DNA from: Polychytrium aggregatum
Taxonomy: Eukaryota; Chytridiomycota; Chytridiomycetes; Polychytriales
Assembly (NCBI RefSeq): GCF_025602895.1
Contig: NW_026516206.1
Coordinates: forward strand, 620,001-684,000
Reading direction: 5' to 3'
Length of the DNA stretch: 64,000 nucleotides
Within the stretch, counting starts at the first letter, position 1, and the number at the start of each line of letters is the position of its first letter. The position numbers and the translations under genes were made by a program. Positions 35,740 to 46,427 of this stretch are shown here, in pieces. The notes beneath the pieces are model-generated. The model made no database searches. It was not told the origin of the DNA and was given only the letters and a program-made list of their open reading frames with translations.

Positions 35740-38292
35740 CTGACTGACTGTAGGCCCCAGTGAGCAAGCCGTGAAATTGTTTCCCGTCTTGGTTGGCAAT
35801 CTCTTTGTTTGGGTTGGTTTCGGGAGCACAGTCTTGAATACACCCGGCCGATCTCCTGTGGCGATGATCGACTGGCATACCGAGATCATGTTCCGTGAGG
35901 CATTGATGTCTCGATCCCACAGCGTATGACAGCTTGCACAGCTCCGTACATAATGTGGCTTCTCGATATCAAGATGCTCGACCTTCTCGAGTCGCTTGGC
36001 TTCCCGACAGTGTGAGAACACCTGGGATGTGTTGAACTCGTTCACCGAGCACACATGGATCTTGGAGACGGATCGGTCTGGTGGTCGTCTCTGGTGGTGG
36101 TGGAACTGCTCGAAATACTTGGCAAACCTGAGTCTCCTGGGACTGGATGCATATCCCTTCCCTTGCTTCCAGGAGGCATTCCCAAAGGCAATCACAATAT
36201 CGGTCTCCCTTGGTGCCTGGTCGATGACTTGCTTGCACATCTCGTGGACGGTGCGCTGTCTCTTGCTGTGGAGATCGAGTCGCTTGAATCGCCGTCGCCG
36301 AGTCAGGCTGAAGTACAGATGTTTCTCCAGCATGTCTCCATCGAACACATGGCGAATGTATTGCAGGAAGGAAACCACCCCAGGGTTCTTGGGACTCGGT
36401 GTGGTGCTCATCCATTTCTGCAGATCAAGGATCTTGTGGGTGCTCTGTATCCACTTGGTCGCCTGGCTGGTGCCACATCGATGCTGGTACTCCTTGTTGG
36501 AGAACGACACGATCTTCTCGTTGGCGCGCTGTGCCTTGGTCACCTTGACACCGTCTTGCTCCTGGATGGATGGTTGACCGGGTGCTCGATTGACAGCGGT
36601 GAAGATCGATCCCACTCCAGGGTCGATCCCAATCCATGTGGTCCGAGAGTCGTCAATGGGACCGACCCTGGTCTGGATCTTCTTCTCGGGAGTGAGCTTG
36701 AGTGTCATGTCGTCCTTGTCTGTGGTTTCTGGCTTGGCATCAGGGTCCTTCTTCTCCAGGATCTTGTATCTGAGCGTGGTGATCGAGCACCCGACCCCAT
36801 CGGTGGTGATCTCGCAACCAAAGAGCTGCTTCCCCTTCTCCCTGGCACCAAAGAGTCTCGGATCCAGCTTGAAGTTGGTCTGCCAGAAGGTCTCTTGCTT
36901 TGTGGTGTCATTGACCTTGGTCTTCAGGTCGTCCCACTTGAGCCCAGTGCCAGTCTGCTATCCAAGGATCTCCCACAATGCTTTGGTGTCGAGCTTGATG
37001 TACTTGGCTCGGGCATCGCAGAGCGGGACCAAGGTGCACTGTGCTCGAGGGGCCTTGTGTCGCTTCTTGGTCTGGGCAAGCCGGTCGGTCAATCGCTTGA
37101 TCCGTTTCCTGTTGATGGTGATCTGCTTCTCCACCTCCTCGTGTTGGGTATGGAGTGTGTTGTATTTATCCGACTGCCTTCGTTCGATAGCGCGACACAT
37201 CTCCTCGTTCAGTCGCCCACGCTCTCCTTTCAGATCATCGGTCACCCTCGCGAGCCTGGGAATGATCATCTTCTGAAAGACCACCATGAAGAGGGCCTCC
37301 TTCAGGTGGGTCAGGCGAGAGACTTCACTGGCCAGAATTGGTACGACTTTGTACAGGTCCTGGTGGCTTTCGTACCGAAGCTCATACAACTGGTCGGCAT
37401 GGTGGGCGAAGGATTTCTTCAGATCACCGAGGAGTGTCTTGGAGAGGGGATTCTCCATCAGCTTCATGCAATCGTCGATGTGTGTATGCCGTTTGACATC
37501 CTTCGGAGCAATCAGGACCAGATTGCAGTATCGACGGAGGAGAGACCAATACCGATCGAGAACGTGTGTCTCGCAGTTGACTGCATAGGTCTTGACAGCC
37601 AAACCAAGGACCTGTGAGCCAGTGCCCTTTGGGAGGGACACTGGAGGCAGGATACACGTCTCACTCCATGTACTTCGATACATGTCATAGGTCTTGATGA
37701 TGTGCCTGTCATCTTCTGGGGTGTTCGTCCTGGCACCCACTGTTCCTGTCTGTACCATATTGAAGCACTTTCGAACAAACGCGGGTTCACTCGACGACAC
37801 AGTGGGGAGGGTGATGCCCTCGTCCAAGCACCGCCTGAGATGCAGCTCCAGGAGACGAGATGCTTCGTACTGCACTTGAGTCATGGCTCGGACAGTCTCC
37901 TCGATCTTGTCGTGCAAGGCATCGTTCTTGATGATGGCATCGAGGGTGCACTTGACGATCGAGTACTCGGCCTTGGCATACTCGTTGGGGCCACAGTCAG
38001 GCAAGGTAGAGCTCCAGAGTGGGTTCTTCTTGGTACACAATGAACTGTTGCTTCTGGCATGACCCACTTGCTTGCACGTGGCACATACAGGGACCTTGGG
38101 TGCTTGGCTGACCATTTCAGCGACCGAGGCAGGGCTGCTGTCGACTCTGGCTGTACACTTCTTGGTGAAGGGTTTGACATGGTTGGTCAGGCCACAGGCA
38201 CGACACGATTTGATGGTGAACTTCTTGGCCACAGGAGAGTCATTGGGTGATCCCGGGTCGGGATCGGGGGGTGTCTTTCGTTTGGGAGCCAT
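35722..38292 (-). pseudogene. Fanzor (eukaryotic TnpB-like RuvC nuclease), ORF interrupted by one TAG
   Basis: Related to TnpB/Cas12 RNA-guided DNA nucleases (OMEGA systems). One reading frame of 857 codons from ATG 38292 to TGA 35722, no introns, with a single in-frame TAG at 36958-36960 (codon 445). N-terminus: basic tail, two CX2CX4HX7C zinc knuckles (residues 30-46, 70-86), then a long helical recognition/wedge region ending YIKLDTKALWEILG. After the TAG: FGCEITTDGVGCSI (about residues 500-510). Then the RuvC domain: RuvC-I GIDPG (D557); RuvC-II-like VIAFGNASW (703-708) without the usual Glu; VNEFNTS (E752), where Fanzors carry an alternative Glu; zinc ribbon FSHC...RSCASC; RuvC-III LWDRDINASRN (D793/D795). 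Both sides of the TAG still match the family, so the lesion is young, read through, or an assembly error. No recombinase ORF adjoins. Confidence 0.88.
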
Positions 38293-39314
38293 CTGGCGAG
38301 AAAATAGCAGCGATGGCTGGTTCTTGTCAGGAACGGAGCTGGACTTTGGCACCAGACAGCTGATGGTAGTCGAACGGACGGTCGTAGGACGAAGGGGAGT
38401 GTATTCAATAGGCTAAGGGCAGGATACAAGAGGCAAGGTGAGGTGCTGGTTCTGAGGCCACAGCACCTCGTTTATATCTCTAAACGCCGTCCTTGTTCAC
38501 CGCAGATTTTTCTTCCACTACAAGGGAGATTAGTTATCTGCGACGGGGGGAAATTAGATCCGAACGTTTCCCTCGCCCGCCGGGAGGTTTCATGTCAGCG
38601 CCTTGCCCAACATTGCACATCAAGGAAACAGGACACGGGTTGGGGCGCCCATGAAACCATCCACCGGGCGTGGAAACGCGGTTCATGACAGTTCTGCCCT
38701 TGGGGAAGAAAAATTTTCCTCAAAACCAGCGCATTTTGGGCTGGCAGAGATGCTGTGCAGTGGCGTCCTTGATTCAGATCCAGAAACGCATCGCTCGCTC
38801 AATCAGTCGTGGGAAGACATCTTGTCAAGGTGAGTCTTGCCTGATAGCCAAACGATCATGTCATCTCGCTGACACACAGCCACGCTTGACTAGGTTTCCA
38901 ACCAGAGAGATTCAGATGGTGGTGGTTCTTGTCCGCAATCGGAGTGGAGCTTCCAACAATGATACAATTGGTCATTCCTCCACACCAATTGCCCACCACC
39001 ACCGTCAATCGGCTCACGACGATACCAAATGCCGTCAACCGACCATGGGCGGATTCCAACTTTTGCTGCGCCACATCCAACGTGACTTTCAGGTGACCGA
39101 GATGAGCAGCCGCGAGGGGGCCGGAAAAAATTGATAGTGTGGGTTGGCCCATGTCCCAAATCTGCTCGCCTCGCCTCTCGCCTCACTCCAACCCCCTCCC
39201 GCTTGCCCCGACATCGTCTTGCTGCTCGCCCAAGAGCCTTGCCGATAGGGCGCTTCTCTGCCATCTGCCTGGACCAGCGACCTGCAAGCCCAAGGACAGC
39301 CCCCACATTCCGCC
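38293..39314. other. 5' flank of Fanzor and upstream of CLEC16A
   Basis: About 1 kb without a supported CDS. Contains a 9-bp perfect stem (GAGGTGCTG/CAGCACCTC, 38440-38469), an inverted pair GGTTTCATG/CATGAAACC (38586-38594 and 38650-38658), and the divergent promoter region. One end of the Fanzor-bearing element probably lies here. Confidence 0.45.
38440..38469. repeat. 9-bp inverted repeat upstream of Fanzor
   Basis: GAGGTGCTG - 12-nt loop - CAGCACCTC, perfect stem, about 150 bp upstream of the Fanzor ATG. Possible operator, transcript hairpin or subterminal element. Confidence 0.6.
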
Positions 39315-42300
39315 ATGGATGCCACCTGGTCTCGTATCATCAGCGCCCCGTCCGACGCTCTCCAAGCCATCATCAGCAGCGCCAGCAATGCCGTCGGCTC
39401 CGCTGCTACGACCGCCACAACGAACAGCACAGCTGCAGCCGCTGCTGGCTCTTCCATGGGGCTTCCGGCAGGCACTTCAGTCTCGCCGCCATCATCCAGT
39501 CCGCAGCTTGCTCGGAGAAGATGGCCGCAGACCCTTGTTCAAGACGTGATAGACTCGACAGCGTCGTTACCAGGGACGTCCACGGCAAACGGAGCCTCGA
39601 AATACTCGATGGAGAATCTGAGGTCGGTATCGCTTCCAACTCAGAACCACGGTGGCCCCGGAGATCGAGTTGGTCCTGCATCTGGATTGAATTGGTGGCA
39701 GGGATCTGGCCGCTCCTCGCTGGACACTGCCAGTTCCAGAGGATCGCAATCTTGTGCCGGGTATTCCGGCCTTTGCACTCCCTTCCCCCGAACAAGTTGC
39801 AACTACGAAGGCTCTCGGCTGATGGCGGCTTCCCCATCTCTCTCCAACCGACACATGCAGACGCATCGCACAAGTCCTGCGCAAGAACCAGCCCCAGAGC
39901 TCGTACAAGAAAGACGACACCATCGCGGCCCTGAACGAGCTGGCTGATATCTTGGTCTATTCAGACTCGCACCAGCAGCGGGATCTGTTCGAGTAAGCGC
40001 TCGCCTTCCCGTGCCGACATGGGCCTCGGTGCTGTTGATTGTCCCAGAGCGCCGCTCCAACCCGTGCCAACATACTCTTGTGGGCGCTCTCCCGTCGTCC
40101 AGGTATTTTCTGGAAGAAAAGGTGCATCTTGTCCTCATTCGGTATCTATACTCGGACGATGACGATGTGGTCTTGAATACCCTCAAGTTTTACAATGTGT
40201 AAGATGGCACAACCCGCCTGTTCCCATCGCAATCATCGCGAGCTGGTCGGTATCTCCGGGTGTGCTTGAGTCGCCGATGATGACGATGCTTATCTCTGCA
40301 AACCACAGGCTCTTCGAAGGCGTCAAGCAGACACACATGCTTTGTAGGCATAGGACGCTGCAGCTCCGCAACTCGACATGCTCTGTGCTCCGAATCCTGA
40401 GTCGAGCGACATCTGACTGGAGATGGGGACATATCTTCCTTTTCGTCTCCCCAGACTTTCTGTTCTCGAACAACTACATCAACGACGTGCTGCTCATCAA
40501 ATACAACACGGCTAACGAGGAGATACTGTATCATTTCATCACGCTCTTGAAGAATCTCTCGATCAAGCTCGACGAGCGAACCATTCGCTTGCTCTACAAC
40601 GAGGTAAGGGCACGATCGCCAAAGGAGTCCGCATCGAATGAACATGCGGTGCAGATAGTGCGCGGCTCGACTCGGACGTTGGACGCGGATGGTGTCTCTT
40701 TGCTAGAGATGGCTTCTGGATGAGGGCGGTACATTTATCGAATCGCATGGGCGAACCGCTCGCCAGAATGGCTGGAGGTAATGTGGCAACATCCAAGCTC
40801 TTCCACTAACTTCAGCTACAGCACTTGAACGATTTCCCGCTGTTTTCGGAGGCCGTCAAACACCAGCGTCACGAGGAGACAATGATTCGAACAGCAGGTT
40901 GGCATGGGACATCGTCCTGGATCCATTTTCAGGCTTTCGCGGCCGTGACCACGACGGACCGATTACTGATAGCGTGTGGCTGCGGACCTCTCGCTCGCCA
41001 CCTTACTGACCATCCATGGACTGGCACCACTTACATGTCGCCACTGATTCCGTCGATATGCGCATGCTTCATCAGTGCGTACGATCGTACTGAACGTCTT
41101 TAAAGGTGGGCTGGTGCCACGACGCATAGGTTTCATGGTGTGTCCACGGTCCAAGAGACAAAGTCAATGACTGACGCACTTGCTTTCCTTGTTAGCCGAT
41201 GATTCACTCGCGACACAGTTCATTATCGAGAAGAGGCGATACTTTGCGACCCTATGTTAGTTTCAGCAGGGCATTCGCTGTGCGGCTGGCTGGCACACCT
41301 CGTTTCGGACCCAGAGTTGGGGCTGTCATTTGCTGGAGCACCTTCACCAGCCAGGACATATCTGTCTGCACAAACGAGCCCTAATTATCCTCGTTCTGTG
41401 GTATAGGCCGGTGGCTGTCTTTGGACTGCGAAGACCTCACCGAAGTACTGGCAGCCGAAATGTGAGCTATAGGTCCTTCCACCGATACTGTAGCTGTTCC
41501 TGGTTGAGTGAATATGGGCTAACTCGTCATTCTCGCCACCCTCATTCACTCCACTGACTCCACTGACTCCACTGACTCCACTGACTCCACTGACTCTATT
41601 GAACCCAACCCAACCCCCACAGCCCTGATCGATACAAGCTGGAGAGCATCCATGACAATATCACCGACCAGCTTTTGTTCATCCAAGACATTTTCCTACT
41701 CAACATAGAATACATCAGCAAATCCCTGACCGAGACACTCACGGATCACTTACTCCGTCAGCTCCTCTTGGATCTGTCCCAAGGCGCCTCCGAGACCAAG
41801 GCAAGTCCTGGATGGACCACAAAACGGCGATGCATCTGGGGGGGGGGTGATGCCTGGCGGTTTGGTTGGCTTCAGGACTGAGTCGAAGATGGATGCTATT
41901 TACTTTCGATGGAGCGCGCATTGCATCGGCTCTAACAGACACAGCTGCTGCTCTTGCCCTCGGCCTTTGTCCACTCAGCTCCGTCAGGCACTGTACCTCA
42001 TGACCTTTCTCGTGACCATCGGCCACCCACCACTGACAGACGAGATCGTGGTGCAAATATTCGTGGACGTCCTCGACCGCGACTGGAAAGAGTCCGAGAG
42101 CCTGTTCCGGGTGTCAACCATGAAGCGCAAGGAAGAAACGCGGCGGTCGGAAGGTAAGGGCTGTTGGTGGCCGGCTGTACACGCTCCGCCATTGCAGCAG
42201 GCGTGCATGGGCTCACGGATGCTGAGGTGTATGCCTGTAGCTGATCGATGCGGTGTGGGGCTGATCGTGGGGAGCCAGCGCAAGTCTATCGCACCAAGAT

Positions 42301-44241
42301 CATGGGTCTGCTCGAGCCCTCTGCTGTCCGCGGGACGACGCTGCTGGCGCTGATGTTTGTGTACAGTATCGTGGTATCAAATGCGTCGCCGCGGATCCTG
42401 AAGGCAGCGCAGCTGTATCCCAGACGACATGTCAAGTCCAAGAGTCTGATGGTATGACAGCGCACACGGAGGACTGGCGGCAGAGTTGTGCATGTACGCT
42501 CCAAGCTCACTGTGTGGTGCCTACTTGATGTTTTTCTTTCTGGATCGTGCGGATTGCGCTTTGGACGACGCCGGCGGCCAGCTTGCCTTGATGAATGCGC
42601 CCAACGACCCTGCCGACCAATCCTCAAGCGTGCCGTCGTACCATTCGGAGCTGATCTCCAAGTTGCTCGAGTATCTCAAATCGGTGTCGCTCACGTCGAA
42701 CCACCCGCTGATCGAGATTCAGCTCTGTGTGCAAATCATCCTGGAGCTTCTATCGACAGGCCTCAAGACGGAGCCCCTCCTCGACGAACACATGCGGCTG
42801 CTGCGTGAGATCCGACAACCCTGGACGAACAAGCTGGTCGAGTGGCTGCAGCAGGACGCCTCGCTGTTCTCTGAGATCTTTGACTTTGAGGCCAGCCAGC
42901 CCCAGGGTACGACTGGCGCCGAGGCTGAGGGAGTAAGAACTGCATCGGCGACTTCACCGCGATGCCGCTCTGACCTCTGCCACTGCCGCGATTCACAGCC
43001 TCGGATCTGCAGTGGATCTTTCGGGACAGTCGATTGCTCACGATGGGCAGCAGACGCGACCGCAAGCCCGATGAGACCTGGACCAACGGCGAGATGATTG
43101 ACCGGTCGATCAAGATGTGGCTGGTGCTGAGCGAGATGACCTTCAAGTTCGACCCCGATGCTGCATACGTCCCACTGCGCCTCGATCCTGTCCCGAGCCC
43201 GCCTGGTGACCTGGTAGATCTGGGTGAGTTGCCGCCGAGCTTCGAGGTTGATCTAGCTCTCTGAAATATGGCTTTTCAATCCGCGGGTCAGCGCAGTGTG
43301 GTCGCAGACTGGTGTGCTCCGGACCGACGCTGTCGATGCCGATCTGATTCCACCTTCTGACAACCTCGGTCGACCGACCGGCCGGCCGCAGTGGGCAAGA
43401 AATTTGTATCGTGCGTGTACTCGGACGGCATCAACCCCTCGGTCAATTGCTACTTTGTACTGGATCCCTACTGGTTCATTCTGGTAGGCTGCGCGACGCT
43501 GATGTGCGAACCACTGCTGACTCTGCGGAGCCAACTGAGGGTGCGGAAGAGGAAGGGAGAGCACAACCGGCAGTGCTGTTGGTACTCAAGTCTGCATTAA
43601 CACAAAAACAGGTGACCCCAGACAAGCTTCAGCTCGGCAAGGGGCGCATGTTCAAATACTGTCGCCATGTTGACGTCGACGTAAGCGGTGCTGTAGCCTG
43701 GCTCGGGAGCCGGGTGAATGAGAGACTGACAGAGGTCGCCCTGATGGACTGAGGCAGATCGGTCTCTGTTGTGTGCACCTCCTACTCTGGAGCACTGGTC
43801 TCGCCGACACGACTCTCGTGGATATTGTTCTCGCGGACCTCGTTCTCATCGAAAACATTCGCTCAGTGCCTCCAGGACGATGGCTCTCCGTCGAGCGACT
43901 CGTTGGCGCTTGTTGCCAGCAGAGCAGACTATATCACCGACTCGCAGCGTCGCACACAGATGGTGAGCGCACCAGATGGCCTCAAGAACACGCCTCCGCT
44001 GCGACTGCGGTCGGCCAAGAACAGCACGACCACGAACGCAAGCAGTGCTCCGGGACAGAGCCTCCTCCATCGCGGCAGCGGCTTCAACGTTGTCTCCATC
44101 GAGACCGAGTGGAAAGCGTTTCTGCGCTTCCCTGAGAGCAAGAACCTGGGCTTTGTTCGGGCCCACATTGCCGCGCAGAAACAACAGTTACGCGAGGAGC
44201 GGCGGCAGAAGCTCGAGGCATTCATGCTTGGCAATCAATAA
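39315..44241 (+). CDS. CLEC16A / ema / GOP-1 homologue (FPL-domain protein)
   Basis: Endosomal membrane protein promoting endosome maturation and mitophagy/autophagy in animals. Seventeen exons: 39315-39622, 39861-39992, 40103-40198, 40309-40343, 40455-40603, 40822-40897, 41076-41105, 41196-41255, 41407-41461, 41623-41800, 41979-42153, 42279-42451, 42582-42906, 42999-43223, 43392-43483, 43612-43687, 43754-44241; about 890 aa. FPL-domain matches: YSMENLRRIAQVLRKNQ, ELADILVYSD, YFLEEKVHLVLIRYL, LYFLFSNNYINDVLL, NEEILYHFITLLKNLSIKL, LFSEAVKHQRHEETMIRTAVRTIVLNVFK, IEYISKSLTETLTDHLLRQL; later DPYWFILVTPDKLQLGKG. It starts with the typical MxATWSRII-like N-terminus before a Ser/Ala linker. The first donor (GTCGGT) and the last junction are weak. 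One intron (41801-41978) is GC-AG. Confidence 0.85.
41547..41597. repeat. (CCACTGACT)n inside a CLEC16A intron
   Basis: Five or more 9-bp units within intron 41462-41622. Confidence 0.85.
41801..41978 (+). other. GC-AG intron in the CLEC16A-like gene
   Basis: Exon ...GAGACCAAG followed by GCAAGTCC, ending CACTCAG. Joining these gives SETK|LRQALYLMTFLV in phase 0; GT sites nearby give the wrong phase. Same GCAAGT donor hexamer as the NHE GC-AG intron. Confidence 0.65.
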
Positions 44242-44875
44242 ATCACCAAGGCTCTTGGCAGGGTCTGCTCTGGTGGTTCTAGGTGCGGGATATCCTATGT
44301 ATTCGCGTTGGTGGCATCAGGACCGAGCATACAGGGCACGACTGCGGGGCGTCTGGCCTGGCCTGGCATTGTCACTGCTGTCGGCAGGCTAGAGCAGGGA
44401 AAGGCCCATCGAGTAACTCTGGCGCTGGCCCGCAGTGTGCGGAACAGACGGCATGCTCGAACTGCTCTCTGCGGCAAGCGTTGTCCTCGTATCGTCGGCT
44501 CGTCGGATGCGGTGCGGTGCGGTGCGGTGCGGCGAGCGGATCATATTGTGTGTCATAGCGTGGAAGGCGACCGGTCCGAGCGAGGAAAGGATGGAGGATG
44601 TGGCCTCCGCATCGGTACTGTGATAGTTTGTATGGTTTATGTGCGGACATGCAATCGTCGATGGGTGCTGTTGAGTCTTGACAGTGGTGTGCTGGTGGCG
44701 TTCATGGTGGTGGCGGTGGCGCTGGTGGCTGAGATTTGGCAACTAACATGCCTTGGCACCAACAAGGTATCTGGATGAAATACGATGCATCTCGGTCAGG
44801 TCCTGCGGTCAAGGCCGATGAACATGTGGCCTGCGACGACACTGGCACACCGCATCGAGTTGGGAGAGGCTTCGG
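44242..44875. other. Convergent 3' intergenic region
   Basis: Between the stops of the CLEC16A-like gene (+) and GCLM (-). Contains a (GGTGC)n run at 44509-44533; otherwise nothing recognised. Confidence 0.5.
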
Positions 44876-46427
44876 TCACGCTGACACATACCCCTTGTTC
44901 AGCAGAACGCCCCGGGTGTGGTCAAAGGCAGAGCACTTGATCACCCAGCCGACGTGGATCGACCCTACATCCGAGGCGATGACGCCATGGCTGCTCAGGA
45001 GCTTGAAGAGGTGGGTGTTGGGCAGGAACTCTGGAGCCACGCAGAGAACAGCAAACATCAGCTTGGACTGCAGCGCGACCTCACGGGCAACTGCAGCCAG
45101 TGCATATGCAAATGCGTACCGAGAGAGTCTCGATGGGCATACACCGAGAGGCCCTGGGACTCGGCGTATTCAATCAGATCGTCGATATCCTGGGGCGAGC
45201 TCGAGATGTTGACCTGGACGGCGGAGGGCAGAACCTGCGGTGGCGGGAGCAATGTGGTCGGTGATGAGCGAGGGTGTCAGGTCGACACATCTGCCTTCCC
45301 GCGCCGAGCGGGGTTTAGGGGACCGGAAGGCCATCGCAACTCGAGCCAACTTACATCGGTTGTGGTCTGCAAAAAGCTCTCGAGTTGGGGCTTGTTAAGG
45401 CCGGCGACTCCGACACTCTTGACGTCGCGGTCACGGATGCAGGTCTCCAGTGCCCTCCACAGCTCGCCCAGCTGGCTGGACGACGGGGCCGAGAGATCCG
45501 TCGCACTGTCGGGCGACTGGACTTGATCCGACGACTCTTCGTCGTATTTGCCGGTGTCGAACTGGACAAAGAGCGAATCGATCGAGGACGAGGGTGAGAC
45601 CAGGAACTTGTAGTATTGGCAGGCCTCTCGCACGTCTTGGGGGGTTGCGTCTTTGGCGAAAAACAGCTTGACTGCAGTCACGGCGAGCGGGAGAGGGTGA
45701 GGGAGAGAGTATAAGCGTTGCTGTCGGGGACAGGCCAAGTGCCAGTGCGGGCGACAAGAGCTGTGCTGATGAGCCACCAGCTAGGAATGATGCCCTGAAC
45801 GCAGATTGGACGCAATCAGTCGACATTCAGCAATCCATGGACGCCGACAGCGTACCTGACAGGTCAATGTCGGCAGGCTCCTCATCGTTGCTCCAGGAGC
45901 TCCACTGGTTCCAATGGCCGATGACGACAGCGGGAGTTTCGTTGGTGCGCCCGACGAGGGCATAGGAGCCTGTGTGGATGGCTTCAGTGAGGTTGTGGAG
46001 GAGCTGAAGACGTTCAGGTTGGGCCGCAGGCACGAGCAAACGAAGCACAGAGTCAGATTGAGGTGGGACTTGTGGGAGCAACGGACCCAGCGTAATTGCA
46101 TCAGGCACCACCACCACCATCGGGCATCACCACCACCGGGTACCACCACCGTCAGAACAGCCATCAGCACCATGCCCGCGGCTGCGTCGGTGGAATGCAG
46201 ACGGAGCTCACCTCGTTACGAGAGCCTTTGAGCTTGGACAGGTTCGAGCCGAGGTTGGTGGTGCCGTTCCCGGTCGAGAGAACCAGACTGGTTCCGACAG
46301 GCAGCAGCAGAGGCGACCCAGGGACGGGACTGGGCAGCGGCCGGTTGGCAGCGAGACCGGCCGCGCCGCGACCAGTGGCCAGGAACTGGACGGAGGGATC
46401 AGAGACTTTGGACAGATCGAGGGTCAT
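44876..46427 (-). CDS. GCLM: Glutamate-cysteine ligase modifier (regulatory) subunit
   Basis: Aldo/keto-reductase-fold partner that raises activity of glutamate-cysteine ligase, the first step of glutathione synthesis. Exons 46212-46427, 45856-46068, 45355-45671, 45120-45234, 44876-45090. Motifs: LVLSTGNGTTNLGS near the N-terminus (family LxLHTGN), LSVKLFFAKDATP, LGELWRALETCIRD, SVGVAGLNKPQLESFL, VLPSAVQVNISS, LIEYAESQGLSVYAHRD, and the C-terminal WVIKCSAFDHTRGVLLNKGY. Exons 2-5 join in phase; the exon 1/2 junction as drawn (GAG|GTGAGC to CACAAG|TC) is one nucleotide out, so that boundary is wrong or a small exon is missed. The alternative reading frame of exon 2 lacks family features. Confidence 0.8.

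Noticed and set aside
36900-37050. Intron removing the Fanzor TAG
   Set aside because: GT sites upstream are either in the wrong phase or would delete the conserved YIKLDTKALW segment.
43484-43611. Frameshift in the CLEC16A-like gene
   Set aside because: The apparent frame change is explained by a phase-0 intron (GTAGGC...ACAG) that gives WFIL|VTPDKLQLG, matching the family.
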